64,000 nt of DNA from Sulfurisphaera tokodaii str. 7 (lineage in GTDB: Archaea > Thermoproteota > Thermoprotei_A > Sulfolobales > Sulfolobaceae): assembly GCF_000011205.1 (NCBI RefSeq), contig NC_003106.2, positions 2,184,001 through 2,248,000 of the forward strand, given 5' to 3'. Positions within the stretch are counted from its first letter, which is position 1. Each line of letters starts with the position of its first letter. The position numbers were made by a program, and so were the translations under genes. Positions 1-9,204 of the stretch are shown piece after piece. The notes under the pieces were generated by a model. It saw only the letters and a list, made by a program, of their open reading frames with translations, was not told the origin of the DNA and searched no databases.

Positions 1-516
1 AAACATTTCATTTCTGATAATATAAGCTCCAGCTAAGGCTAAAGTAGAACCAGTTTTTACAATCTCTATCTTATCTTTCTCAATTTTTGCTAATCCGTAA
101 GTGTTTACCCCTTCACTTACTGGAACTAAAGGAATTACATAATCAGCTCCAGTAGTTAAATGAGTATTTACTAGACTAACGTAAAAATCTTCTGGAGCTA
201 CTATATCACCAAAAGCCAAAACTACATTACTGCCAGAAGCTCTTTCAAGACCATCTTTAATAGCACCGTTAATTCCCTCTCTTTTCTGTATTATAATTTC
301 AAAAGATACGTTCAACTTCTCTATTTCTTCCTCTATTTTACTTTTCCCTTTCTCAGATGTAACAATAATAAAATCATTAATTCCCGCCTTCTTTAAGCCC
401 TTAATACTATAAGAAATTATTAAATTACCCAGAATACTTATCGTCTCCTTTTGATATTTTTCAGTGTAAGGAAGTAAACCTTCTCCTTTTCCTCCCGCTA
501 AAATGATAGCTTGCAC
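1..516 (-). CDS. Sugar-phosphate nucleotidyltransferase-like protein (partial, 3' end outside window)
   Basis: The N-terminal 172 residues of an NTP-transferase fold protein are visible; the gene runs off the left edge. The start is GTG at 516. A glycine-rich NTP-binding loop lies at residues 8-13 (GGKGEG) and an AFGDI segment at 101-105 sits where family members bind the metal. The loop departs from the usual GGxGxRLxPLT...PK signature: the Arg is Gly and the PK dipeptide is QK, so substrate class or even activity may differ. It is divergent from mevalonate kinase with only 29 bp between the two starts, and glmS follows, which would fit a role in UDP-amino-sugar or sugar-nucleotide supply. 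The family assignment is solid; the substrate is not known. Confidence 0.75.
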   Translation of the reverse strand, partial: MQAIILAGGKGEGLLPYTEKYQKETISILGNLIISYSIKGLKKAGINDFIIVTSEKGKSKIEEEIEKLNVSFEIIIQKREGINGAIKDGLERASGSNVVLAFGDIVAPEDFYVSLVNTHLTTGADYVIPLVPVSEGVNTYGLAKIEKDKIEIVKTGSTLALAGAYIIRNEMF

Positions 517-545
517 ATATAATTTGCAACTTTACTCCTATTAAT

Positions 546-1484
546 GTGATAGAGGTAAAAGTTCCGTTAAAGCTAACTCTTTTTGGAGAACATGCAGTAG
601 TTTATGAAAGACCAGCTATAGCATACACAATTTCAGAATTTCTTACTTTACGCTTTAAAGAAAGTGATAAATTTTATATTAAATCCGATAATTTGCAGAT
701 AAAAGGAGTGAGAGTCAATATAGATGAATTTAAAATTGAAAACGAGAATATAAAACGAGTATTATCGTACATAATAGAGGGAATAAACTATTTTGAAGCA
801 AAGAAACCAGTAGAAATTGAAATTGAGTCTCCAGTAGAACCATCAGTAGGCTTAGGCACAAGTGCGGGTGTAGTAGTAGGAACAGTTGCCGGTTATTCTT
901 CATATCTAGGAATAGAACTTAGCAAAGAAGAAATTGCCAAGATCTCTCACTCAATTGAGTTAAAAGTCCAAGGATTAGGTAGTAGAATGGATACATACAC
1001 AGAAACTTTTGGTGGATTTATATATATAGAGAAAGACAAGTTTGAAAAACTCTCAAGCAACTTGTCATTTTCTGCTGGCTACTTTAGGAGAGTGACGACA
1101 ACAGCTGAGATGCTTAAGAGAGTAAAGCAAATAAAAGAAAAGAAAAGAGAATTATTTGATTCAATTCTAGATACAATAGCCGAGATTACAATAGAAGCTA
1201 AAAAAGCATTACAAGATAACGATGAGGATAGTATAGGAGAATTAATGTATATTAATCATGGCTTACTCTTTTCCCTTGGGATAACAGTACCGCAAATAGA
1301 TGAATTTATATCTACAACAAGAATGGCTAATGTAAAAGGCTGTAAAATCAGTGGTGGAGGAGCTGGTGGTGCTGTAGTATGTACGAAAGATGAAAGAGCT
1401 GAACTATTATTAACTGCTATGGGAGGAAAAGTAATTAATGCTACACCATCTTTTTTAGGAGTTCAAGTAATAAGGAGGACGTGA
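546..1484 (+). CDS. mvk: Mevalonate kinase
   Basis: A GHMP kinase of 312 residues that phosphorylates mevalonate in the pathway to isoprenoid membrane lipids. Motif 1 (PLKLTLFGEHAVVY) is at residues 7-20, the ATP-binding motif 2 (GLGTSAG) at 102-108 and the glycine-rich motif 3 (GGGAGG) at 270-275. The length is normal for archaeal mevalonate kinases. The start is GTG at 546; an ATG at 544 is followed at once by TGA in its own frame and cannot be used. A TATA-like stretch at about 514-522 lies near -27, so the mRNA is probably leaderless, and that promoter overlaps the start of the divergent nucleotidyltransferase. Confidence 0.92.
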   Translation: MIEVKVPLKLTLFGEHAVVYERPAIAYTISEFLTLRFKESDKFYIKSDNLQIKGVRVNIDEFKIENENIKRVLSYIIEGINYFEAKKPVEIEIESPVEPSVGLGTSAGVVVGTVAGYSSYLGIELSKEEIAKISHSIELKVQGLGSRMDTYTETFGGFIYIEKDKFEKLSSNLSFSAGYFRRVTTTAEMLKRVKQIKEKKRELFDSILDTIAEITIEAKKALQDNDEDSIGELMYINHGLLFSLGITVPQIDEFISTTRMANVKGCKISGGGAGGAVVCTKDERAELLLTAMGGKVINATPSFLGVQVIRRT

Positions 1485-1560
1485 TATGTTTTTGAGGAGT
1501 TTGTTGTCAAAGAAATACTTAGGAAAAAGTTAATTTTTATGCAAATATAATATGTCTCTT

Positions 1561-3330
1561 GTGTGCGGAATAATTGGTATAGTATCACTAAGGGAAAGTA
1601 AAAAACTTGCTGAAATGACAGTTTCAGCTTTGAAAAGACTTGAATATAGAGGTTATGATAGTGTTGGTGTTGCCTCAATAAGCTCTAATGGTTTAGAAAT
1701 TAGAAAGGCAAAAGGAAAAGTAGAAGAGGTTGTTCTTCAGAAGAAGATTGAGGAAATGGAAGGATATGTGTTCTTAGGCCATACTAGATGGGCTACTCAT
1801 GGTCCTCCTACTGATTATAACGCTCATCCTCACACTGACTGTAATGGTAATATAGCTGTAGTACATAATGGGACTATAAAGAATTATAAAGAATTAAGAG
1901 AGGAACTTGAGAGTTTAGGTCATAAATTCAAGAGTGAAACTGATACTGAAGTCATCCCCCATTTAATTGAGGAATTTATGAAACGAGGAATGGATCCTTT
2001 TCAAGCTTTTAAGTCAGCGATAAAAAGCCTTGAAGGTAGCTATGCAGTCTTGGCTGTTATAAACGGTGAAAGAAGAATATTCTTTGCTAAAAAAGATAAT
2101 CCATTAATAATAGGATTAGGTGAAGGGCAAAATTTTATTGCAAGCGATATTCCAGCTTTCTTACCTTATACTAAAAGAATACTAGTTATCAGAGATGACG
2201 AGTTAGGTTTTATAACACCAGAAACTGTTTATTTAGAAGATAAAGACGGTAATGTCATCAATATAAAAGAAAGGATAAGAAGTGTAGATTGGGATATAGA
2301 AACTGCTAGTAAAGAAGGATATCCTCATTTTATGATTAAGGAAATTCATGAATCACCAAGGGCAGTAAAAGAGACAATAGACAGCCTAATGAGTGACATA
2401 GACTTAGTAGAGAAAGTTATAGAAGAAATAAAAAATGCTGAGAGAGTTATAGTTATAGGAGCTGGAACAAGTTATCATGCTGGTCTTTACTTTTCAATAG
2501 AACTTAACAGACTTGGTATAAACTCTCTACCCGTAATAGCTTCTGAGTACTATAATGTGAGGAGTAAAAAAGGGGACTTAGTTTTTGCGATAAGTCAAAG
2601 CGGTGAAACAATAGATGTACTTCAAGGGATAAGAATGATGCGAAATAGTGGTGCTAAAATTATCTCTCTAACTAACGTTATAGAAAGTGCTATAGCTAGA
2701 GAAAGCGATTATAAAATCTACATGAGGGCAGGACCAGAAATTGGTGTAGCCGCAACAAAAACTTTTACAACACAATTAGCTTCAATTCTCTTCATCCTAT
2801 CCGTTTTAAAGAAGGAGAATCTAAAGAAAATGGAAAAAGCTCCAGATATAGTGAGAGATACAATATCACAAGTAGAAGGATTAACAAAGAAAATTGGAGA
2901 AGAATTAGCTAAGAAAAGTAATATATACTACTTGGGTAGAGGACTCTCACTACCACTAGCAATGGAAGGTGCATTAAAAATAAAAGAAATAGCTTATGTA
3001 CATGCCGAAGCATATCCTGCTGGTGAAAGTAAGCATGGGCCAATATCTCTAGTAGAAAAAGGATTCCCAGTAGTTATAATAAATGATGGTGAATTAACAG
3101 AACTCTTACAAAATAATTTAATGGAAATGAAGGCTAGAGGGGCTAGAATTTATGCAGTAAGCGTGAATAAAAAGATGAAAGATGCTGATGTTGAAATAGA
3201 GCTTCAGTCCGAGATCCCAGTATTATCTATAGCCCCAGTAATCCAATTAATAGCATATTATGCTGCAGTAACTAAAGGATATGACCCAGATAAACCAAGA
3301 AACTTAGCTAAAACAGTTACTGTAGAATAA
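1561..3330 (+). CDS. glmS: Glutamine-fructose-6-phosphate aminotransferase (isomerizing)
   Basis: This enzyme makes glucosamine-6-phosphate from fructose-6-phosphate and glutamine. It has an N-terminal class II glutamine amidotransferase domain (about residues 1-220) with the RGYDS and HTRWATHG motifs, two SIS sugar-binding domains, and the family's C-terminal LAKTVTVE-type ending. I place the start at GTG 1561 rather than the ATG at 1552, because GTG is followed directly by TGC and so puts the catalytic Cys at position 2, as needed for an N-terminal nucleophile. With that start the protein has 589 residues. It follows mevalonate kinase by 76 bp and probably has its own promoter (T/A-rich box around 1531-1541). 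Confidence 0.93.
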   Translation: MCGIIGIVSLRESKKLAEMTVSALKRLEYRGYDSVGVASISSNGLEIRKAKGKVEEVVLQKKIEEMEGYVFLGHTRWATHGPPTDYNAHPHTDCNGNIAVVHNGTIKNYKELREELESLGHKFKSETDTEVIPHLIEEFMKRGMDPFQAFKSAIKSLEGSYAVLAVINGERRIFFAKKDNPLIIGLGEGQNFIASDIPAFLPYTKRILVIRDDELGFITPETVYLEDKDGNVINIKERIRSVDWDIETASKEGYPHFMIKEIHESPRAVKETIDSLMSDIDLVEKVIEEIKNAERVIVIGAGTSYHAGLYFSIELNRLGINSLPVIASEYYNVRSKKGDLVFAISQSGETIDVLQGIRMMRNSGAKIISLTNVIESAIARESDYKIYMRAGPEIGVAATKTFTTQLASILFILSVLKKENLKKMEKAPDIVRDTISQVEGLTKKIGEELAKKSNIYYLGRGLSLPLAMEGALKIKEIAYVHAEAYPAGESKHGPISLVEKGFPVVIINDGELTELLQNNLMEMKARGARIYAVSVNKKMKDADVEIELQSEIPVLSIAPVIQLIAYYAAVTKGYDPDKPRNLAKTVTVE

Positions 3331-3342
3331 CTGAAAATCTCA

Positions 3343-4500
3343 CTATTTACTTACAATATACTTTTTGCTCCTCTGAGATAGCAGTAAGGGGAAATTACTC
3401 TTCATTTTTAGAGGGTCTTCTCTGTTAAGTTCCTCATTAAGTTCCTCAATAGTATAACTTCTTTGCTCATTCCTTTTCCTAACTTTTACTGTCAAAGAAA
3501 GAGTCTTAATTTCTCTCTCGCCTAGAATTACAACATAGGGTATCCAATCTTTACCAGCTCTAGCAATTTTAGCACCTAATCCATCCGGCAAATCGTCTAC
3601 ATCAACTCTTCCATTAATTTTACTTGCAATCTCAATTGCGCTTTTTACAAAATCTTGCTTAACTGGTAAAATTCTAACTTGTATTGGAGATAACCAAATA
3701 GGAAGTGTAGGAGGAGATTCTTTCTGTGCAGAAAGTAAGTAATAATAAGTTAATAAATTGACATCTACCTCACTATATTCTTCTTTTTCTTCAACTATCT
3801 TATAACTATTTTTTGAATCCGAAAATTGTGAAACTATGTCAATCTTACCTTTTACCTTAACTTTTATGTGAGGAGACTCATTAATACATGGCAATCTTCT
3901 ACCATGCGGTTCTAAATATTTTATACTAATTTCTCCTTCTTCCACATCTTCATCTTCAGTTATAGAAGTAGCCTTACTTAACCACTTTACATACTCAAGT
4001 ACAGCATTACGTAAAAAGTATGCATAAGGTGAATTTGGGAAGCCAAATTTTTCACAGATAGAGAGTTCATCACTTTTTTCGTACTCAATCTCATGTCTTA
4101 CCCTTTTACTTAACTCACTTAATGGATGACCATAACAGTTTATCATAAACTGCTTATACCATCCGAAAGGAGTTCTATATACTTCTATGTTTTTCTCTTT
4201 TACACCTTCTTCAAGCTTTTGTAAAATAGGAATAGCTATTGACGGTGATTCAAGATTATCAGAAAGATGAGCATAAGGATATATAACTACTGAAGAAGCT
4301 TTAACTTTACTATATACCTCTAAAATCTCGTCAACAGCCTTTTTTACAATCTCCTCATCATCCCCCTTTTCTACAGTTGTGAATACTACCAAAACATTTT
4401 CCTTTTTTAAGCTCTGTAATTTAGGTTCTTCAGGATTTTTAATCGCTTTATCTCTAACAGAGAAAGAAAAGTCAGATGCATGGATAAAAAGCAAAATCAA
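3343..4500 (-). CDS. Stand-alone threonyl-tRNA synthetase editing protein (ThrRS-ed)
   Basis: The first residues (MILLFIHASDFSFSVRDKAI) are those of the archaeal DTD-like ThrRS editing domain, which removes serine from mis-acylated tRNA-Thr. The C-terminal third (about 270-350) looks like the class IIa anticodon-binding domain (WLSPIQVRILPV, then VDVDD and GAKIARAG). No class II catalytic motifs are present. This matches the crenarchaeal arrangement in which ThrRS is split into catalytic and editing proteins, so a separate ThrRS-cat gene is expected elsewhere. The start is TTG at 4500, directly after the TGA stop of the upstream RNase gene (4503-4501), so the two genes are co-transcribed and probably translationally coupled. 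Confidence 0.88.
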   Translation of the reverse strand: MILLFIHASDFSFSVRDKAIKNPEEPKLQSLKKENVLVVFTTVEKGDDEEIVKKAVDEILEVYSKVKASSVVIYPYAHLSDNLESPSIAIPILQKLEEGVKEKNIEVYRTPFGWYKQFMINCYGHPLSELSKRVRHEIEYEKSDELSICEKFGFPNSPYAYFLRNAVLEYVKWLSKATSITEDEDVEEGEISIKYLEPHGRRLPCINESPHIKVKVKGKIDIVSQFSDSKNSYKIVEEKEEYSEVDVNLLTYYYLLSAQKESPPTLPIWLSPIQVRILPVKQDFVKSAIEIASKINGRVDVDDLPDGLGAKIARAGKDWIPYVVILGEREIKTLSLTVKVRKRNEQRSYTIEELNEELNREDPLKMKSNFPLLLSQRSKKYIVSK

Positions 4501-5769
4501 TCAGAACACCTTTATCTCTTGTCCGTTTTCAGCAACTATAACTTCAACTCCTAGTTCTCTCTTTAATTCTTCAGCAAGAACAGAAGAACTGTCTGGTGAA
4601 CCGTGAACCAGTATTACTTTTTCCAAATTCTTAGCAGACTTAATCATATCTTTCAACTGGTTCTTACCAGCATGACTTGAGAAATCAAAAATTTGGAACC
4701 TAGCCTTTAACATAGGCGAATACTCATCAAACTTACCAGTTTCTAAAAGTCTCCTACCCGGGGTATTTTCGGCTTGATAACTAACTAAAAACACAGCGTT
4801 CTTGGGATTATCAGCAATCTTCTTAAAATAGTAAACAGCGGGCCCTCCCTTTAGCATTCCAGCACTACTCACAATAACACCTTCATTCCTAGTAGCCTTA
4901 TTTCTATCATTCCACCCATTAACGTACTTAAAATAGTTGTAAGCCTTCTTTAAGGATTCATAATCATTAATGAACTCTGGATTTTGAATCATTAATTCAG
5001 TAATCTCCTTAACCATTCCATCATAATATACTGGGTAATCAAAATTCTTACTTGAAAGAACTGAGAGAATTTCTTGACTCCTAGACAAACTAAACGCTGG
5101 AACTAAAACAGTCCCTCCTCCCTCAACAACCTCTTTAACACTTTCAAAGAATTCATCCTCAACGACTTTCCTCTCTGGATGATTAAATCTACCATAAGTA
5201 CTTTCTATAATTAGAACGTTTGCATCACGCAAAAATTCGAGTTCAGCTGGCTTTACTAAATGAGTATTAATTACATTTGTATCTCCAGTATAGACAATAT
5301 TACCTTTTTCAGTCTTTATTTTTATCATAGAACTACCTGGGATATGACCAGCATCACCTAACTCAGTCTTAAAAGTACCAACTTCAAACTCTTCATGATA
5401 TTTTACAGACCTAAAATTATCCATCACTTTTCTAACTTCAGTCCACTCAAAGGGTACTTTAGCCCCTGAAAGTTTTAGAAAGTCCTTCAACATCAATTCG
5501 GTAATTAATCTAGTAAGCCTTGTACCAAATATAGGAAAATTACCAGAAATCTGATAAAGTGGTAAAGCACCAACGTGGTCCAGATGGGAATGTGAGACTA
5601 TAAAACCTTTAACCCTACTTGGAACTTCTTGTAATGGTAAATTAGGATTATCATTAGCATCAAAGTTAACCCCGTAATCAAGGATAATACTCTCTGATGA
5701 AGTAGTAACCTCAATAGCTGCCCTACCTACCTCTTTTCCTCCGCCTAAAATCTTAATAGAATACTCCAT
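4501..5769 (-). CDS. Beta-CASP metallo-beta-lactamase ribonuclease, aCPSF2 / aRNase J-like
   Basis: A 422-residue MBL-fold nuclease with the HxHxDH zinc motif at residues 60-65 (HSHLDH), a DAGHIPGS motif around 140 and the beta-CASP histidine motif (SSHAGKNQ) near the C-terminus. There are no N-terminal KH domains, so it is the short aCPSF2 class rather than aCPSF1. The family processes or degrades RNA; the Sulfolobus member has been described as a 5'-3' exoribonuclease. It is the first gene of an apparent two-gene operon with the ThrRS editing protein. The ATG at 5769 faces the divergent NAC gene 54 bp away. Whether this protein acts mainly as an endo- or exonuclease cannot be read from sequence. 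Confidence 0.87.
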   Translation of the reverse strand: MEYSIKILGGGKEVGRAAIEVTTSSESIILDYGVNFDANDNPNLPLQEVPSRVKGFIVSHSHLDHVGALPLYQISGNFPIFGTRLTRLITELMLKDFLKLSGAKVPFEWTEVRKVMDNFRSVKYHEEFEVGTFKTELGDAGHIPGSSMIKIKTEKGNIVYTGDTNVINTHLVKPAELEFLRDANVLIIESTYGRFNHPERKVVEDEFFESVKEVVEGGGTVLVPAFSLSRSQEILSVLSSKNFDYPVYYDGMVKEITELMIQNPEFINDYESLKKAYNYFKYVNGWNDRNKATRNEGVIVSSAGMLKGGPAVYYFKKIADNPKNAVFLVSYQAENTPGRRLLETGKFDEYSPMLKARFQIFDFSSHAGKNQLKDMIKSAKNLEKVILVHGSPDSSSVLAEELKRELGVEVIVAENGQEIKVF

Positions 5770-5823
5770 TATGCTTTAAAAATCAAACAGCAAATTATTA
5801 AGTTTGTTTTATAATATATTCTT

Positions 5824-6168
5824 GTGAAACCGAAACCTAGTCAGTTTAAAAATCTTGAAAGAATGTTAGGGTTAAAAACAGAACAGCTTGATGCTGTTAA
5901 AGTAACTATAGAACTAAAGGATAAAATTCTGATTATTGAAAACCCCACAGTAATAAAAATGATAGCACAAGGACAAGAAATCTATTCAGTCATTGGAGAA
6001 GCGAAAGAAGCGCAAAAAGAAGAGCCTAAAGTTGAGATTAAGGACGAGGATGTAAAGTTTGTAATGGAACAAACAGGTAAGGGAGAACAAGAAGTTAAAG
6101 AAGCACTTCAAAAGGCTAATGGAGATATCGCTAAAGCTATACTTTTACTGACTGGGCAAGAGACCTAA
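5824..6168 (+). CDS. nac: Archaeal nascent polypeptide-associated complex protein (NAC)
   Basis: A 114-residue protein with a NAC domain (about residues 5-60) and a C-terminal UBA domain (about 72-112, [20 protein letters not shown]). The archaeal protein is a homodimer that binds ribosomes near the exit tunnel and shields emerging chains. The start is GTG at 5824; a TATA-like stretch lies at about 5795-5805, so the mRNA should be close to leaderless. Its 3' end overlaps the convergent XRE-family regulator by 32 bp. The call is firm because both domains are present in the expected order and length. Confidence 0.92.
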   Translation: MKPKPSQFKNLERMLGLKTEQLDAVKVTIELKDKILIIENPTVIKMIAQGQEIYSVIGEAKEAQKEEPKVEIKDEDVKFVMEQTGKGEQEVKEALQKANGDIAKAILLLTGQET

Positions 6169-6847
6169 TCCTTTTTGTTATATCCTCAGCTTTAGTAAAA
6201 GTTGATACTACTATCACAATATTATCTTTTTCGGCTAACAGTAGGGCAAGAGGATCTAACCTAACTGGTCTATGAAAAACCACTAATGGGGGCTTAATAG
6301 GGGCAATTTTTAAAGCAATCATTGGGGACCTACCGGAAGAGACATTAGTGAAAACTACAGCCCTTCCAATCATAAAATTAAGTAATTGATAAAACTCCAT
6401 TCCCTTCAGACTAGTTATAGCCTTAACACTATCTGTAACCATCCAACCGTAAATTTTAACTTCTGGAATGAAAGAGTTAGGTATAAAACCATTAACAGCA
6501 GTAACAATCTCATCAACACCTACCGGAACTGAAAAATCTCCTAGATCATCTATGTATGGCAACATTAACGTATAACCCTTTAAAAGCTCATTTATCATTT
6601 TATAACCCCTTGAAGCGTCTATTTCGATAAGGGCTCTAACATATTTACGTAAAAACTCAACACCGGGATTCCTTCTTCCCCTTTCATAATCAGCAATAAC
6701 AGACTGAGTAATTCCCAAATACCTAGCTAACTCACCTTGACTAATTTGAAAAGCCTCCCTCCACTTCTTCATAACTGAGCCGGGGGAAGAACTCCAACCA
6801 ATATCTCCTAAAATTCTCTTAGCTAATGTTTCAATTAAGTAATCCAC
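6137..6847 (-). CDS. XRE-family helix-turn-helix transcriptional regulator (archaeal conserved type)
   Basis: A 236-residue protein with a helix-turn-helix at about residues 27-75 ([18 protein letters not shown] then [15 protein letters not shown]) and a large C-terminal domain that is conserved in archaea but of unknown ligand. I use GTG 6847 as the start rather than the upstream TTG at 6868, because the likely TATA box (6871-6883 on the other strand) places transcription start near 6852, downstream of the TTG. The promoter region is shared with the divergent tRNA-Pro. The 3' end overlaps the NAC gene by 32 bp. The target genes are not known. Confidence 0.8.
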   Translation of the reverse strand: MDYLIETLAKRILGDIGWSSSPGSVMKKWREAFQISQGELARYLGITQSVIADYERGRRNPGVEFLRKYVRALIEIDASRGYKMINELLKGYTLMLPYIDDLGDFSVPVGVDEIVTAVNGFIPNSFIPEVKIYGWMVTDSVKAITSLKGMEFYQLLNFMIGRAVVFTNVSSGRSPMIALKIAPIKPPLVVFHRPVRLDPLALLLAEKDNIVIVVSTFTKAEDITKRIRSLAQSVKV

Positions 6848-6883
6848 AGAAAAAGCTATAAAAAACAAAACAAAAATATTTAT

Positions 6884-6959
6884 GGGCCCGTGGTCTAGCC
6901 TGGACTAGGACGCAGCGCTCGGGCCGCTGTGGTCCCGGGTTCAAATCCCGGCGGGCCCA
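6884..6959 (+). tRNA. tRNA-Pro (anticodon CGG)
   Basis: It folds as a full cloverleaf. The acceptor is GGGCCCG/CGGGCCC, the anticodon stem is CAGCG/CGCTG with loop CTCGGGC (anticodon CGG), the T stem is CCGGG/CCCGG with loop TTCAAAT, and the discriminator is A. There is no intron and no encoded CCA. A TATA-like box at about 6855-6864 lies inside the start of the divergent XRE gene. It is followed one base later by tRNA-Ala, so the two are probably one transcript. Confidence 0.95.
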
Positions 6960-6960
6960 T

Positions 6961-7034
<74 letters not shown>

Positions 7035-7280
7035 CTCTTAGTATTGAAAAAACTTCATTTATGTCACAAAACTGTGGTTAAGAGATACTAATTATATACC
7101 GCTAGCTGACCTTGTAACCGTAAGATAAAGGAAATAATCTCTTTCCCTTATTCTTAATCTTCTTACTAACTTTAAGGAGTTAGGTTAGTGTACTTTCGTC
7201 TAGTCTATCAAATTACTGGTTAAACTATTAACTTACGTAGAGTTAAACATTTATATTAGAAGAATTTTATAATTAATAAT

Positions 7281-7526
7281 ATGGAAAAGTATAGGGTAAA
7301 GGTTTATAAAAAAGGAATAATAGTCATCCCAAAAGAGATAAGGGAAAAAATAGGAATAAAAGAAGGAGATATATTAGAGTTAACAGTTAACGGAAATAAG
7401 ATAGACATAGAGAAACCCATGACACTCTTAGATCTCTTTGGGGTTGACGGAGAAGTAGCTGTAGAAGTTGCTAAAGAGGTTATTAAGGAAAGGAGGAAAG
7501 AAGTTGAAAGAGAAATACGTTCTTGA
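7281..7526 (+). CDS. vapB: AbrB-type antitoxin, VapB family
   Basis: An 81-residue protein with an AbrB/SpoVT swapped-hairpin DNA-binding fold at residues 1-47 (KVYKKGIIVIPKEIREKIGI, then KEGDILEL), followed by a charged C-terminal helix that in this family wraps the toxin. It overlaps the start of vapC by 23 bp. A TATA-like box at about 7248-7256 points to a nearly leaderless mRNA. VapB proteins repress their own operon together with VapC; that is family knowledge, and no operator was identified here. The pair sits just downstream of two tRNA genes. Confidence 0.85.
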   Translation: MEKYRVKVYKKGIIVIPKEIREKIGIKEGDILELTVNGNKIDIEKPMTLLDLFGVDGEVAVEVAKEVIKERRKEVEREIRS

Positions 7527-7905
7527 TACAGGGCCTCTATCTTTATTATTCGCTGGAAATAAAGAAATCAGGAAATATTTTGAGAAAATGTATACTGGAA
7601 GCATAGAAATTTACATGAGTGAAGTAAATTTAGCTGAATTTCTCTACCTATATATTCTAAAAATGGGAAAGGAAATTGCAATTGCTAGACATAGATATAT
7701 TAGAAATTCTCCAATTAAGATTTTAGCTCCAAATGAAAATATAACCCAAAGTGCAGCAATATTAAAGAGCAAATATCATTATCTTTCTTTAGCTGATGTA
7801 TTTCTTATAGCTACTGCGAAAGAAATTGGAGGCAAAGTTATTACTACAGATGAAGATATAGAAAAAACTAAAGAAGTTGAAGTAATAATGATCCCTTTAG
7901 ATTAA
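7504..7905 (+). CDS. vapC: PIN-domain ribonuclease toxin, VapC family
   Basis: A 133-residue PIN domain with the acidic residues expected for Mg-dependent RNA cleavage: D8 (LDTG), E45 (NLAEF), D98 (SLADVF) and D116/D118 (TTDED). An open frame extends upstream, but I place the start at TTG 7504, because a strong Shine-Dalgarno sequence (AGGAGG, 7491-7496) precedes it by 7 bases and the PIN fold begins at once. The gene overlaps vapB and would be translated from the same mRNA. The RNA target is unknown. Confidence 0.87.
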   Translation: MKEKYVLDTGPLSLLFAGNKEIRKYFEKMYTGSIEIYMSEVNLAEFLYLYILKMGKEIAIARHRYIRNSPIKILAPNENITQSAAILKSKYHYLSLADVFLIATAKEIGGKVITTDEDIEKTKEVEVIMIPLD

Positions 7906-8007
7906 AATAAAGAATTTAAAAGTATCTTTAATAGTAGAAACTAAATGTTAGCACACTGAAGAGTATTTAGCTTTAACTAAATCTGTTTAAATCTCGCTCT
8001 ATTAATT

Positions 8008-9204
8008 CTATTTTTTAGTATACTTATCTATGATTCTCCTTACAGACTCAGCTACATTATCCCAGCTGGAGTGAAGCTTGAGAAAGTTTAAAAGATTCTC
8101 CTCATTCATAATAGCTTCTATTTCTCCTTCGCTCATAGAAAGTATTGATAGAGATTCTTTTGCCATGCTTTCTTTATCAAACTCCCTTACTATCCTTACT
8201 GCATTTAACCCTTTGTATACTGTTCTTATTGCTGGAATATCATAAGCCACTACTGGTGTACCGGAAGCTAAAGACTCGAGAACTACCAAGGAAAATCCGT
8301 CAACATGAGAAGGATATATAAACAATTTAGCTCTAGAAACAATCTCATAGAGTTTTCTCCTCTCAACAAAGCCTAAATAATCAACGTTTAGACTGTATTT
8401 TTTAACTTTTCTCCAGAATCTTCTCTCGTTAAATTTATCAAAAAACTTTCCCATCACAACTAATTTGAAGTTTTTTCCAGACATCTTATTTATCATGTGG
8501 ACTACGTCTAATAGTTCTGCTATTCCTTTATCCTGATTTAATCTACTCCAAAATACTATGTAATCCTCTTTTCCTTTATTTCTATAATCCAGAAGTTCTT
8601 TATCAAACGCATTTCCAGGTTTTATTACCTCACCCTTTAAGCCAGATATCTCTAAAGTCCCCTCACTCACAGCTGCGATAAAAGTGGGGTTTGTCTTCTT
8701 TATTAGTCTCTTATATAATGGTTTTGCATACAACTCATTATACAAAAACCTCGTATGAAAACCTTTTCCAGTATACGGGTTTATTCCGTAGAACTTTATC
8801 AATCTTTTCAGATATGTTAATGAGTCATCATAAAATAACGGTTCATGAAGTGTTAGCCCAAATTTTTTTGTTCTTTTACCTAGGTAGAAAATTTCTGGAG
8901 ATCTGTGGTCTGGCTCATAAAGCAAATCTATGTTATTTACGTCGTAATAACGTAGCAGTTCCTTAGGCTTTCTTCTATTTTCAAGAAAAGTATAAAATTC
9001 GTCAGCAATCTTGATTCCCATAATTTCCAGTTCCTTAGCTTTTCTTTCTATATCCTCGATTTTCCATCTGAAGACTGATGTTGAAGGGTAATATATGATT
9101 TTGTAATATTTCTTTAATCTAGTTATTACCTCAAAAGAGTGAACAGCACCTCCGCCTGCAAAGGTAGGAGAAAGCAAATTATCATAAATTATTCCTAAAT
9201 TCAT
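8008..9204 (-). CDS. Glycosyltransferase, GT4 family (GT-B fold)
   Basis: A 398-residue GT-B protein. The N-terminus has the GGGAVH glycine-rich loop typical of GT4 acceptor domains, and the C-terminal Rossmann domain has the EX7E-like region (SHVDGFSLVVLESLASGTPV) around residues 295-320. There is no signal peptide or membrane segment, so it acts on the cytoplasmic side. It points away from the surface-protein locus and together with the GT2 gene at 10.4-11.4 kb may help build glycans for S-layer glycoproteins or lipids; that link rests on position only. Donor and acceptor are unknown. Confidence 0.83.
   Translation of the reverse strand: MNLGIIYDNLLSPTFAGGGAVHSFEVITRLKKYYKIIYYPSTSVFRWKIEDIERKAKELEIMGIKIADEFYTFLENRRKPKELLRYYDVNNIDLLYEPDHRSPEIFYLGKRTKKFGLTLHEPLFYDDSLTYLKRLIKFYGINPYTGKGFHTRFLYNELYAKPLYKRLIKKTNPTFIAAVSEGTLEISGLKGEVIKPGNAFDKELLDYRNKGKEDYIVFWSRLNQDKGIAELLDVVHMINKMSGKNFKLVVMGKFFDKFNERRFWRKVKKYSLNVDYLGFVERRKLYEIVSRAKLFIYPSHVDGFSLVVLESLASGTPVVAYDIPAIRTVYKGLNAVRIVREFDKESMAKESLSILSMSEGEIEAIMNEENLLNFLKLHSSWDNVAESVRRIIDKYTKK

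Noticed and set aside
1552-1560. ATG 1552 as start of glmS
   Set aside because: It would place the nucleophile Cys at position 5; GTG 1561 directly precedes the Cys codon as needed.
6848-6868. TTG 6868 as start of the XRE regulator
   Set aside because: It lies upstream of the transcription start predicted from the TATA box; GTG 6847 fits better.
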